DNA from: Pocillopora verrucosa | Taxonomy: Eukaryota > Cnidaria > Anthozoa > Scleractinia > Pocilloporidae | NCBI RefSeq assembly: GCF_036669915.1 | Contig: NC_089315.1 | Coordinates: 16,472,003 to 16,536,002, forward strand | Direction of reading: 5' to 3' | DNA: 64,000 nucleotides | Part shown: in pieces, positions 48,409 through 60,952 of the stretch | Layout of the letters: every line of letters begins with the position of its first letter | Numbering within the stretch: position 1 is the stretch's first letter | The notes under the pieces: generated by a model | The model's input: only the letters and a program-made list of their open reading frames with translations | Told to the model about the DNA's origin: nothing | The model's database searches: none | Translations under genes and position numbers: made by a program

Positions 48409-50038
48409 GTACGTATCATTAAGAATTTTTCTTATCACTAAGTTTTTAGGGGTGGTGAATGGTCTTTGAAGGTCTCGCAAAAATTTGGTCAAATTTTGCG
48501 GGTCTCGCAATGTATTTTTTTCGGCGGTTCTGAACGTCTCGCAGTCTCATATCTTTAAGCTTACTTGATCATGCTGGGGACAAAATCGCAAATCAAAGGT
48601 TGAAAACAGTCTCGATCTAAGAGAAAAACGTTGCATTCACCATTCGTCACCCCTAGTTTCACATTGGTCAATCTTTTTATTAAGACCTCATGCGTCTAAT
48701 GGCTCAACGAGAACGGATGATAAATCTTTTCATTAACAATGTTTATTCAGTGTCATAAGCAATCTGTGTGATAGCGCTGAAATATTATAAGCCAGTCGAA
48801 AAATTTACTGTTTATTTTTCTGAAATATATACTCTTCATTGAACATGCATAGTGTAGGCAGGTGCCAAGTACCTTTAGGGACTTACCAGGGCTTACTGCA
48901 AATAGATACCGACTTCTGGTTATTTTAAGGCAAAATTTATTTTAGCTGTATCGCAAAAAAATTTTTGGACGTGACGTATGTAGCGTGCCCACGGTATGAC
49001 TTTTAGAAGAAACCGCTGAAAACATGGCGGCATCTCGGTACACGTACTGACAACAAAACGGCGCTGTATATTTCTAACTGGATGGTTAAAAACGTCGGAA
49101 AAAACACTTGGATTCCTGCTCGCCACCACTTATTTCTTCTTTTTTTGTGTTGATTATAATAACGTAGCCTGTAAGTGCGTGAGGCATGGGCAGTGGCACA
49201 AGGTGAAATTTTGAGAGTTTCAATACTCAAGTTTCACGACTTTTACCTTTCGTTTTTCCTTTAGTTGCGTTTCTTTGTTTTTTCTCCCTTTTTTAACGCG
49301 CGTTTTCCATGAGTTTTAAGTTATCGTGGGGACTGGTACCCATGGACAACTTGCATGGTAATCAGATTAGTCACATGAGAGCGAACGACAAGGAAGCGAT
49401 AAACAAGCTGCTTTTTGAAATTTGAATTAGCTTGAAAGGAATCATGACATTCTTATGATTTCCTCTTGCGATAATAGTCCACACTTATTAAGAATGGAAC
49501 TCAATTAGTGAAAATTTGAAAACCTCTATTTCAAACTTCAAGGAATCAGTAAAATGCAATTTTGTCAAAGATTATTTGTTACTTGTATTCTTATTAGCAG
49601 TTGTGTTGTTTCCCAAATTACCTGTAAATTAGTCTTTGGTTAAATTCTGTCACCTTTTCAAGTTCTTCTAAAGTTAATGTTTTGTATTCATTTATAAATT
49701 TAACTATTTTAGACTCCTTCATAGCATAGAAATAGCATATTTCCTCTTCTCCCATTTTTTTCCCTTTTTCTTTCTACGTGTGCATTTGTGCTTAGGTTTT
49801 CTTGCTGACCTGTAATTTTATTCTATTTAATGCTGATGTCATCTGGCTGCCTGGCTCTGCTAGCCACCCGTGGTTATTCCAGGTAGCCAGTACTCTAATT
49901 TTTACTTTTAATATTTTCATTGTTGTAATTTATTTATTTTTGAGCAAGAGTGAGTACAATAAAGATTGATTGATCTGGGTATGCCTTGGGTGGTTGTATT
50001 CAAGCCTTCATGTACTTTAATTTACCTTAACTTTGTGC
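48409..50038. other. Intronic or intergenic, nothing recognised
   Basis: AT-rich DNA within the span of the integrase-like gene's large intron. Frames at 48,920-49,230 (minus) have no recognisable features. Confidence 0.45.
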
Positions 50039-51693
50039 TCACTGAGTATAGCTTATGGCTAAAAGGGTGAAAAGTATATATGCTTCAATAATTTTAATAC
50101 AAACTTGATCTCTGAATTCATCTGCTATCCTTTGTGAAGCATTGGACAGTATTCCTCTGATCCACAACTGCTTAGGAGATCGATTGCGCTCCGTGCTAAT
50201 TGGACTTCTATTATGCCCATCTGTGAAGAGTGATAAATGCCTGTTGATTCGAGGCACAAACACATAGTGCAATGCTGCTAGATGAAGTTCATTTGCATTG
50301 TCAAGTATGCCACACTCCTCCATGTGACAGAAGATGTTGTAAAAGAGATAGGTACATCCAGTGAACAAGTCCTTCCAAAGCCTCTCGATCCTCTGGTTGT
50401 GCACACTTCTGCCCGCGATGTGGCTGCCCCTATCACGACCTCGCAATGGATGCGTTAGCATGTACCATGCTACGTCAACATTTTCCATTCCTTTATCGGA
50501 ACGTACGCGAGATGGGAGACCATACTTTGCAACACCTGCTTCAAAAAGTTCTAGGACAGTACTAGCTCTGTTATTTGTTGAGCAATGAAGGTATACTATC
50601 AACCTCGAAAAGCCATCAATACCTCCGTGTATAACCATTCTCCACCTGTAAATAGCAGAATTTGTTGGAATAACCCTTTTATCATCGGTAGTTTTAAGGA
50701 GCTACAAGAATATTTACAACTTTGTCATTTAAGAAAACAATCAAGGAAAAGAAAACCTGTCACCTCTTTTAGGAGCTGAATAAAATGCTTTAAACTTGGA
50801 ACAAAGAAATTCAGTCGAATGTGGGCAAATGATCGCTAATGAAAACAAGCCGTGAACCTTAAAGAACTTAGTTTTGGGCCGTTTTCTTTATGCAACAACC
50901 ATTTATTATTTGTTTTTGTGTGTTGTTGAAACGTTACCACTTACATGAACCAGTTGCAAGTTGATATTCAGCATACCTAATCAATTTATGGTTCCCGTCG
51001 ATGTGCCACAGGGAGAGGGGACCTTGAACTTGGTAACTTCTTCTGCGTACAACATTTAATTCTAATTCATTCATTTAATTCGAAGTAGGACGCCTTCCGG
51101 GTTTACTCTGCGAATTAACTCTCTAATCCTGGCTTACTGTACACGTAAACCACGCCCAAGAAGAAGACCAGTCATTCTTTTGCATCCAACTTTAGGGACT
51201 TCTCTCATGATCTCAGTGACGGTTGCATCTAGGTCGCTGTCTGACAATTGTGCGTAGGTTGTTCTGATAGACAGCCCAAAATCTGCCAAACGTCTTTTCA
51301 CTGTACTGGGGCCTGTAACAAAAAGCTGCGCAATTTCGGCAACTTTAAATCCCTTTTCGACAATAAATTCTAACTGTGCACGTGGTATTTCAAATCTAGG
51401 TCTACCTCTCCCGCCGTTAAAAATTAGAACCGCTCGGCTGAGTGTGCCTGAGTATTGAATAATGCACTAGTCAGTGGAAAGCCCCGCACCCCCATACCCG
51501 GGGAATGCGGGTCATTAGCGGGGGATTTTAGCGGTTTTTAGTGGTCATCTTTGCCCCAGTGTGCGGGGTGTTCGACAACATTAGACGCAAATAGCAGCGA
51601 CCGGGGACCGTTAGCGGGGCTAGCGGGGCTTTGGCGGGGATTTCGCTTTTGAATAGGCCTGCAAAGAACACTGGGAAAGCGTATGATCTCAAA

Positions 51694-54600
51694 ATGGCGG
51701 CCGCCAACAAGAAGGTATGTACGATTTAAAATCCATTCTTTTCATGCTTGTAATGGGCCATCGATTAAATTCTGTGTTCAATCTCTAAATATTATCATGT
51801 CTTGTAGTGAAATTAGAAAAAGTTGGGTATTGTTTATGCCCTCGTCATGCTTGATTAGCGATTTATTTAGAGCGTTGACCTTTTGTCTTTTGGCACTTGT
51901 TTTCATTTCCGTTGCAACTGTGCAAACCGAGCCAATGGGCGTTTTTTATTTGTTGTTTTAAGTAACTGTATTTGTTTTTTCATTGAAATATGTTTCTATA
52001 ATGTGCTCAGCGTGTCAATTTACTTTTAACTCTTGTGTTGGATCGGATCGATTTTCAGTTTTCCGTCACACCTTTTAGTTATAAACATCAGTTCAGTATA
52101 TTTATATTAAAGGCAGACGGTGTAACTTAATGGAATAATACAGTATATTTTAGCTTTTAGGCGCTCCATTGTGTACACCTCAGTCATTCATCTGGTGAGA
52201 ATGTTTAGTAATATAGGTACGGCGACATGTGTATATGAATATACGCTTATATTTGCTAGTCATTAATCGATTTTGATCTTAAAGCTTATTGAAGGTTTTA
52301 ACCTTGTGTTTTAAGTGGCAATGAAATTTTTGTTTTTCAAAGGTTTTATTTCAATATAAGGACAGCAGGTAGGCAGTAGACATTTGTGAAACTGAGGGTG
52401 TCATTATGAAAATCAAGGATTATTACAAACTCAGCAGCACTGCCGCTGTGGTTTTACAGAAATATTCAGAGACTTGGTCTGACTGGATCGACATTAAAGT
52501 TGAAGATATCTGTGACAAGGACAAAATTAATGTAATTGTGCTGGAGCAGAACACTGACAGTGAGAAGTCCATTGACAAAACTCAAGTATCAAATATCCAG
52601 GTAATTGCACATGATTGATATGAGTCCAGTTCCAGTTTATAGATCCGTGTGTTGTCCATACTGTAACAAGTTTAGTACCTTGTGGCTTTAACTTTTGAGG
52701 TTAAAAGTCTGTTTTGTTTTGTTGCCAGATGCTAGGAGTTTGTCTATTTCAATGTTTCAATGTGTTATTTTATAGTAAAAAGACAAGTGGGATTTAATAA
52801 GAGGATAGAGGAGTTTATAGACCATAGTAAGTTATTTTGTTAAAATGATTATTTCACTATTCACTTGCTGCTGTCTTGGCTGTAAAACTTAGCAGTGATA
52901 TTGAATGTAATAAGTCTTGTAGATAAATAATCATAACATTTCATTGATTGAAATATTTATACAAAAGATATTTTCTTTTTTGGCAGGTGGAAGAACAGAC
53001 AGGATGCAGAGATGTTTCGCATGGTATGATAAAGCCGTTTTAATGGCCTCAGGCATGAGAGAAAATTATTTTAAGGTTTTTTGAGAAGATGTCGTGGTCT
53101 GTTGCAGTATGTTTCTGTGTGATTTACAAGTTTTCTTTAATTCAGAACTTTAAAAAGTGACCAATTTTTCAAGATTGAATCCATTTCCATCCTTGGCTTG
53201 ACATCCATAATAGGAGACGATGGTAAATAGTTTCAGACTGCAGTCTTTACCAAGAAATCTAAACCTTTGTTTTGGTGTCCTGTTGATGCATTGACATCTT
53301 TGAGCTATTTATTGAAAGCGATACTCAAAAAATTGTGAGAGTACCTTTCAAGTCAATAGCAGATGCTTGATCAAGGAAATGTCATTTACCTCTCTGCTAA
53401 GTTTTCTTCTCAACCTTTTTAGCACATTTACAGGAATTCTATACTTCACTTTTACCGCTTCATGGTGCTTGTATTTACTCATGATAGAGATGCCATGCAT
53501 TGAGTTTTATTTTATATGACACTGGACTCTGTCTCATTAAACATCTTGTGCACAGCACATAATTTTCAACTACATATTTTATTGACATATACAATTTTAG
53601 TGCCACCTTCCTTTCTCATAGAGGCTGGGAAACTAAGAGTTTGATGACTTTGTCAATATTTTTTGCAGCCCAAAACATAATCAATTATGCACCAAGGTCA
53701 GGACAAACCACGTTAGTATTTAATGATGGAGGACTCGCAGTTGGCCCTCGGGTAAAAGTGAGTATAAACAGGGTCGTCTTTATAAGTAAAGCTTGTTAAC
53801 TAAAAAAATTGTAGACTGAAACTAGTCACCATCATTGAATCATTTAGTGATTCACATTGTCATGCGCTTTGCAAATTATCCCTTCATAATCAGACCAATT
53901 ATGGGTAAAATTTTCACAGATGTTTCTGTTTTTTCCTGATTGTAGTTCCCTGAGCAACAAACCAAAGAGATAATTAACGCCGAAATTGATTTAAATCAAC
54001 TAAGAATGCAGTCAGCTATTTACTCTTTGGATCCTGGTGATAAACTAAAAGATTACCACAAGGCCATCAATAATGCTTGCTTTGAGATAACAAAACAAAA
54101 TCCAAGTCTTGTTCATGATAAAAAAAATCTTCAAAAGTATTGCAAAATATTGCAAAAGTGGATGCCGATGGTTATGCATACAAAAAGAAAAAATCAAGAT
54201 CAAAGGCACTAATGACTACCGATGTTGAATTGAACACTACCAAAGCAAAGAACATTACTCAAGAAGTTAGGACAAAACGCATGAACGAGGTAATGGAAGA
54301 CCTTAAAGAGGTTGATTTACAAATGAGCCTCTACGAGAAGCAGCGATCAAGACAAACTAACGTTCAACAGTATTCTCAGGCAATAATCTTAACCGAGCAC
54401 ATGGCTGAATTGCGACTTCAAAATGAACTTACTGATTTACAGTGTAAAGATGCCAAATCAGTGAGATACAGAGAGCACAAGGCAAGGAAAACTGGAGCCA
54501 ACTGTAGTTCATCTTCAATAGGTCAAGGTGCAACAATTGATGTCATGCTCAAAAGAAAAGCATGTGGCCCTGTAGCCATTGTTGGTGCTACCGACGGTAA

Positions 54601-57600
54601 TAATGAAGGTGTGGACACAAAGAAACAAAAAGTTGCCATAGAAGATCCACACAACACAGAAACAAGTCTTAATATTGAGGGCAATTGGTCAAGTGACAAA
54701 GGGGAATGTACTGTTAACAAATCCACCAAAGAAAGTGCAGTGTCGGAGAAGTCTTCTGAAGATGATCCTTTTTTATAGACTTTGTAGCGCCTTCTGTAGA
54801 CTTTGATGCATACAGAAGATACGCTGCATCCGTAAAACGTAACTTGAGTAACAAAGATTCCTACAAAGTTGGCGGGGGTCTGTACAGGTCGTTGATAAAT
54901 GATGTTTCACTTCTTGAGTTCACATCTCTCTGCTTGTTTTTCTGTGGGGCAAACCATAGGAATTGTCAAGAGTGTCGAAAACTTTTGAAATGTGCTAATG
55001 ACATTTTACACTATGGTGTAATAGACGTTAAAACTGTTTATTGTAAACACTTCCCTGAAACGAAGTACATTAGTAACAAGGCCGTCCGCAGATTACTGCA
55101 ATTGCCTGTGGCAGTTTTTACTCTTACCCTTCAAGGGCCTGGCTCACAACGACTTTTCGTGACTGAGAACAAACCATATGTGGACTTTTTGTTATTTGTT
55201 TTGTGGTTTCCTAAGGTTATCCCAACTGATCAAATCAAGAAAGGCGTGACCAGAGATCAACTCCAAGCAATTTGTTCCCTTACTTCTTCTGAGAAAGACA
55301 GAAAACTTATTAGGTTTGCCGCATGCAAAGCACAAGGTCTTAGTAACAAAAAAGCCAGAAAGGAATATGGAATCCACTGTCTAGGCAAGCTTAATGAAGA
55401 AGTAGAAGATGCTCTTTCTCAAGCAGAAGAACTAAGAAAAGCTGTAAATACACTTGCAAACGTGGAAGAAAAGGCAACTCTTCAAGCACTTGGAATTAAT
55501 GTTGAAGACTCGGAATGTTCCGATGAAGAAAGTGAAGGCGAATGCATTATGCAAGAATCCTCTGGAGATGAAAATGAGGGCGATGGCCTTATGGAAGCAA
55601 GCAAGGTTCAGAGAAAAACAGACTCGCTGCCAAGAAGCAGAGCTGCTGTATGTGAGCAAGTGCCTGGCCTACCAGATCCTGACACACTCTTAAAACGCCA
55701 ATCACTTGTTAGTCCAATTCCATCAGTTGAAACACTAGTTTCCATTCTTTGTGAGAACAATTTAAACTGGTTTACGTTTGTTGGGGAACTGCAATTGTTA
55801 TTAGTGAACTACATGCCAGAGGTTCTTCATCAAGCTCTACTTGATTTTGCTCGCAACCTGCCAAACACTGATTTAACAGATGAAGAGGAACACAAAGTAG
55901 AGCAGTCAAGACAGGCATTTCTGGCCATGCAAAGAGATGCTGGTGCAGCTGATGAGGAAGAAGTTGGAACCAGTTCGGAAAGCGAGAACCCGGATGACTG
56001 GGTTGGTGTGCAAGATGTTCTTGATGAGAAGGGAAAGGAACTTGTGATAAAACAACGAAAAATTTTTCAAAGAAAAAAGAGAAGGCAACTGGCTAAGGAG
56101 ATAGCTGACAGGCATATCCTAAGGAGAAAAGTACCGGCGAAAGTGTATAAAACATTTGTAAAGTTTCCAACTATTGGTAAGGATATTGAAGATTTTGTGG
56201 AGGAGCATAGAGTTGGGGCTGATCAATGGCGGCGGACTGGTGTATTCACCTTTGATGGCAACCAAAAGAAAGGGCCAAAAGTAACTTACCGGAGAATCCA
56301 GAAGTACGTCAATGACAAGTATAATGCAAAAATTGGCTATGGGACAATAGTCCAGCTTTGTACTGTGAGAAACAAGCGTAAGTTGTCTGCAGCAAGGTAC
56401 CATAGTGTTGCCCGTGTTACTTCCCGTAGAGCGAGGAAAGGATTTGCTATAAAGCTTAACCCCGACGCTCATTACAGTACTTCCATGTATAAAGGTCTGG
56501 ACTTTATTCAACTAAGGGATGGTCAAAACAAGATGGTACTTAATAGGGACGATCAATCAGGATTTAGATTGGACACTACGTATACACACAAGTTGCATAA
56601 GGCCACTGCACTGACGGACAAGCCTGAGACAACAACTCGTACAGATTACGTAATAAGTACGCCTGAGTAATTCAAACAACATCAGTAATGTTCCTGGGTA
56701 CAAGTACGACAGCTGAGAGATGTGTTGGTGTAGTGAAGGCTCAACATCTCTACAAAAAGAATGCTACTCAGCATGCTTCGGATTTGGTTATGTTGCAAAG
56801 CAAAGATGAGCTTGAGCCATGGATGAAGGACAAAGCTGTAGATTGTATCAGGGTAGATGGTGCCGGGGATGAGGGGCCATCTCACCATGAAGTACAGTTT
56901 TACTGGACAGAGAGAAACTTTTTGCTAGGAAAGAAAGCAACAATTGTTACAACAAGACACAGTGGAGGATCGTACCTCAATCGGGTTGAGATGCAAAATG
57001 GTTGCCTTGCCATTGCTCATAGCAACTTGTTCATACCATCCACGTTGACGGGCCCAAACATAACTGGTCAAGGACTTGACTATGACAGACTGGCGACAAA
57101 TTTGGATGTAGCCATTGATGTGTACATCAACCGAGTAAATGGAGCACCTTGTGGCGAGAGTGAAATCGCCCTTTACAAAGGGGCGATAGACGAGCATGCA
57201 AAGAGGTTACAGGACAGACGCCATGAATTGTTGATATTTCTTAAAGGCTCAAAGAAAATGAAATGCACATTGAAGGAAACGAAACCAAATGACTATAGCT
57301 ATTTCGAAAAGATCTGGGACTTGAGGAACCGACACATGGTGAAAGGATTGCCGGAGCAATATGTTTTTTTCCTACTACCTTGTTATGAAACTGACTGTGT
57401 TCATCCTGTGTGTCAACGAGGAAGGCCTGATGTTGAAATGACGTGGTTCGAGGGTGGTCCATCATTGCCTGAAATACCTTTCCCTATTCCAGATCCTGCT
57501 CGACCCTGGGGAGGGGAATGTGACAAGTGTACTTCTGGTTGCTATGGGCATTTCTTACCACCCAAGGAGTGTGTTGAACACATTCGTCAGCTTGGCATGA

Positions 57601-58037
57601 AAGACTGCATGCTCACACCTCCTTCAGCAATCATCAAGGAAGCATTTGAGAAGTCCCAGAAGAGTAAAACCACCATTTCAAGCCTGGAGATAACAGAATT
57701 GGCAAAGCAGACACTTCTTCCTGAGCATGATGTTTCGTTCTGGTTACAGCATCTAGAAAGCATCAAAGAACGACGAGCAGAGGGTGTTAAAAAGGCCCAA
57801 GCAAAAAGACGGTGTTCAAGAGGAATTCGTACTTCCAAAGCGAAATCAAAGAGAGCTGCAAAATCTAAAGACAGGGATGATGTGTACTGTTGGTGTCAAG
57901 AGGGGGAATATGGGGAGATGATAGCATGTGATAATGTTGCCTGTCCAATTGAATGGTTTCACTTTGAGTGCCTGGGCCTGACTGCTGCTCCAGCTGGCAG
58001 GTGGCTGTGTCCCGACTGTGAAGAAAGCAACAGATAA
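51694..58037 (+). pseudogene. Large transposase-like protein with C-terminal PHD finger (three 1-nt frameshifts)
   Basis: Exons: 51,694-51,714 (MAAANKK), about 52,391-52,600, 52,987-53,023, 53,669-53,757 and one long exon 53,946-58,037. In the long exon the frame changes near 54,162, 54,770 and 56,670. Each is explained by one missing base at a G or T run, so the three pieces form one protein of roughly 1,450 residues. The parts in order are: a Lys/Glu-rich coiled coil; a Cys cluster (CGANHRNCQECRKLLKC, near 54,950); an HTH-like stretch (LIRFAACKAQGLSNKKARKE); an acidic region; a basic HTH-like region; Asp-containing motifs NRDDQSGFRLDTTYT and RVDGAGDEGPSHHE that look like RNase H-fold catalytic positions; a CxxC/HPVC cluster; and a C4HC3 PHD finger (57,884-58,020) like those of ING proteins that bind histone H3 tails. 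The acidic-motif reading is an inference. Confidence 0.75.
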
Positions 58038-58680
58038 GCATTTGTAGAATATGAAATGAGAATTTGGCTTATTAGCAATACATGTGAATCCAACAACTCG
58101 TTCAGTTAAAATGTCCCAAAAGTGATATCTCCAAACTGTTCAATTTATTCTCATACAAAAGGACATTCAAACACATTGCAAATGATGTGTCTGAAATATA
58201 CACATTGGGCACTTCTACATGTAATCATGCATTTTTTCAAACACAGTAGTGTGTAAACTACCATTATTTGAGATTATTCAACCGCCATCTGGCTTACTCT
58301 AGATGTAGTTGTGTGTCAAATGCATGTTGGGACTTGTTATGTCAAAGAATCTAGTAGTTACTTTAGTTCGTGTTCGGGTACAGCTAAGCCCTTTAATTGA
58401 TATTACTGTTTTAGGAGTGGTTTTTGCCAATTTTAAAGGAAGTTATTGCCAAATTTACAATTTCGGGTGTATCTTTAACTTGTTTTGTGTTGATGCGTTG
58501 CTTGAATCACCATGTTCCAGTTTAGTCATTTACACGTCCAGAGAAAAGTTTACAGAACTATGTCTTACCAAGAGGAGTAGAGGAAGCCATGATTGTTTCA
58601 TCTATTTTATGAAGACATTGAAAAAGTTTTTGTAAGAGTTAAATTTGAGGCACAATTCTTGAAATAAATTAATTTTGGTC
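58038..58680. other. 3' region of the PHD transposon
   Basis: AT-rich probable 3' UTR, with AATAAA inside GAAATAAATTAATT near 58,662. A frame at 58,309-58,635 has no recognisable features. GC-rich subterminal repeats begin near 58,710. Confidence 0.5.
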
Positions 58681-58855
58681 AACGTTGTGTATTTGGGATT
58701 TTTCAAGTATTGCCCCGGGGGCGGAGTACAAAAATGAGGTTTTGACATAAGAAATTGCCCCGCATAGCGGGGAATTTGCTTCATTTAGTTGGGACGCCTG
58801 GTCTAATGTCCCGCTATTCCCCGGGTATGGGGGTGCGGGGCTTTCCACTGACTAC

Positions 58856-59085
58856 TGCATGACAGATCTATGAATACAGTCTCTGGCCTCCCTTAAACAA
58901 GCAACCACTCGGTCATCGATAACGTCAAGTCCTTGATATCTGACAACTCTACCGTAAATCCAATCAACACGAAACTGTAAGCTATCAAGGCGGTTGTTCT
59001 CTAAATTTTCCACATTCAACTGCCAAAGGATTTTTGAGAGTCCCTGGATCAGTTGATTTCTTATCCGTTGCAAGATGTCCGCCAT
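58856..59085 (-). pseudogene. 5' part of exon 1 of the integrase-core gene, beyond the transposon
   Basis: ATG at 59,085 (GAAAACATGGCGGACATC) opens a frame beginning MADILQRIRNQLIQGLSKIL and ending ARDCIHRSVM exactly at the right end of the 7.4-kb transposon. The same gene resumes at 51,462 on the other side of the element (YSGTLSRAVLIFNGG...). Joining across the TGCA duplication leaves the two halves one base out of frame, consistent with the other damage in this gene. The link rests on strand, order and position plus the typical N-terminus of this integrase-like family. Confidence 0.65.
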
Positions 59086-59204
59086 GTTTTCTCCTTCTTC
59101 TTTGCTCCGAGTGGTACCTAGGCCTTCACGGCTCGTTTCCAAAAACAGAACACTGAGTGTCATGCAGAATACAACATTATCACTTCATAATTTAACATCT
59201 GAAT

Positions 59205-59515
59205 ATCATCATTGAATATTTGAATGTCACAATGCCATGTTTGTTGAAAATTTGATGGATGTAAGTATCGGAATTAAATGTCAAAATTGCATATTTGAAC
59301 ATAAAAGTTAAATGTCAAAACTGATCGTCTCGATATCATAAGTGAATGTCTCAATACCATAATTGAATGTCTCAATATCATAATTGAAAGTCTCATTATC
59401 AATTTGAACATCATAGTTGCAAATATCATGAAATCGTATCGGAATAGCACAATTGCATATCTCAGTGTCATAACTGAAATTGTGGATATCATAGTTAAAC
59501 ATTTATTTTTGACGG
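59205..59515. repeat. Degenerate 21-bp satellite
   Basis: Repeats of the type CATAATTGAATGTCTCAATA, with variants, run for about 300 bp and are best preserved at 59,340-59,400. Open frames on the minus strand (rich in Asp-Ile and Phe-Asn-Tyr) and their out-of-frame partners are artefacts of the repeat. Confidence 0.75.
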
Positions 59516-60490
59516 TAATTACACCCCATACATATACTCTATGTAATCTATTGAACAACACTACTACCGTGAGACTGAAGAACAAAACTCTAATGGATGC
59601 AAACTGTTTGTGAAGAAAGACGCCATGTTGGATTCACTTGATGCCCGGGAATGTAGCTAGGATAACAGTGCGAATGGTATTAATTTCACGATCAGAAAGG
59701 TGAATCTTATGTTTGTTTTCATTGTGGTTGTATGGATATTCTTTTCTAATAAATACATGATCCAAAATCCTGTGTTTTTTGTGTATAATGTTATTATGTT
59801 AAGTATTGTTCACGCAATTGTCATGTCACAGGTGGCCCAAGCTCACGCCTCGAGAAAAAGCCAACGATTAATTCATGAATGCGTCACGCGTTGTGTGACT
59901 CGGTGTTAAGTTACGAAAGAAACCGTTGAAAATTTGAACACGTTATAAGGAATAGTATAGGGAACGAAATATGGTCGATTTACAACAATAAATGTTTCAA
60001 AATATAAACATAATTCTTGTAAAATCAATAGAGCTTACTCATACCCTGTGTATCCGTTGTAGTTTCTGGCGATTTCTGCCGTTTTAAGCTTGCTTTACCA
60101 TCACTGTTATTCACGTCAACTACTTTTATTACGTTGGTAAAATCTGTGCAGACATCACACCCACCAACTCGCGCGCAAAGTAAGAAGATATATCGAAGGC
60201 TTTAAATTATGTTACGATCGATTTTCATCAATAAATGGGCAGGAATTTTCCACAATAGTGCAAATAATCGTGAAGGCTGATCGCGGAAAAGCGATTGCGT
60301 GACGCTCGGTAAGCCGTTAGATGACACGTTATCATATACCAGACGTAAAAACTCTTCAGATTCTCAGTCTGCATTTTGTACCCACTCTGCAGTCTGCAGT
60401 CTATATTTTGTATCCGGTCTGCAGTCTACTGTCAGCATTTTGTACTAACAGGTATCCGTGGCACCAATACAGTTTCTTTTTGGTTACATT
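59516..60490. other. Non-coding stretch, nothing recognised
   Basis: AT-rich. It contains a CAGTCTGCAGTCTATATTTTG-like short repeated phrase around 60,355-60,440. No supported exon. Confidence 0.4.
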
Positions 60491-60493
60491 TAG

Positions 60494-60725
60494 TCTTCTT
60501 TCCTTTTGTAAGAATGTAGACCACTTTCAACGTTTCAAGTAATCCAGCCACCCTACAAAAAATAACTCTTGCATGCATAGTATGCATGTTTTGAAATAGG
60601 TGTATGCCCTTGGCCAGACTTGAGCTCACTATTTCAGTATAATAGTCCGACACCCGTAGTATCACAACACTTGATTCCAAGGATCCAGTACCATCCAGGT
60701 GTCCCAGTTACCCTGCTCACAGAGT
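60494..60725. repeat. Direct repeat, copy 1 (about 232 bp)
   Basis: Starts TCTTCTTTCCTTTTG and runs through GCATGCATAGTATGCATG, TTCCAAGGATCCAGTACCAT and GTTACCCTGCTCACAG. It matches 60,953-61,187 with few differences. Confidence 0.9.
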
Positions 60726-60952
60726 CTAGTTTATCTCACACATGAGCACGTGGCCCATGGCAACCAGCCGACCTGAAACATGCATAACTTGTATAGCAGT
60801 CCAACTATTCATGCCCCGCTAGGCTCAAGAGCCGTGTCAATTCACATAGGAACACAAAAAATAAATAACTAAATAAATAAATGTAAAGGAAGCAAGAGGG
60901 AAAACCTGTGTGTGAAGTAATTCGACATTTTCGTTCTTTTCCGCGTTAATAC

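Larger units (their letters stand above)
46194..51466 (-). pseudogene. Integrase-core (rve-like) gene, main part, disrupted
   Basis: Minus-strand gene in three coding exons. Exon 1 here (51,462 to 50,977) encodes a HTH-like segment (GRGRPRFEIPRAQLEFIVEK, then KVAEIAQLF) and ends with LWHIDGNHKLIR. Exon 2 (50,645-50,105) holds the catalytic core: [12 protein letters not shown] (Asp), [11 protein letters not shown] (Asp) and [11 protein letters not shown] (Glu), a D,D-35-E-like set. Exon 3 (46,442-46,194) encodes the conserved tail DDYGIDWDG and GVDIYMEVVYLLK. Phases match across both introns. Exon 1 has a TAA at 51,134-51,136 replacing an expected Gln codon, and a small indel near 51,070. Its 5' half is separated by a transposon (see 58,856-59,085). 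The family is multi-copy in cnidarians and fish and its cell role is unknown. Confidence 0.75.
51467..58855. mobile_element. 7.4-kb DNA transposon with 39-bp inverted repeats, PHD-finger transposase
   Basis: The left end (from 51,467) and right end (to 58,855) share TAGTCAGTGGAAAGCCCCGC and on to CCCGGGGAAT, 39 bases perfectly inverted, with weaker match for about 13 more. TGCA flanks both ends (51,463-51,466 and 58,856-58,859), a probable 4-bp target duplication. Subterminal GCGGGG words are repeated. One spliced plus-strand gene fills the interior. It is inserted into exon 1 of the integrase-like gene: the host frame stops at one end and resumes at the other. I could not assign it to a named superfamily. 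The short target duplication, GC-rich long inverted repeats and multi-exon PHD-containing protein are the diagnostic facts. Confidence 0.9.

Noticed and set aside
59274..59585. Minus-strand frames of 103 and 64 aa
   Set aside because: Translations of the 21-bp satellite.
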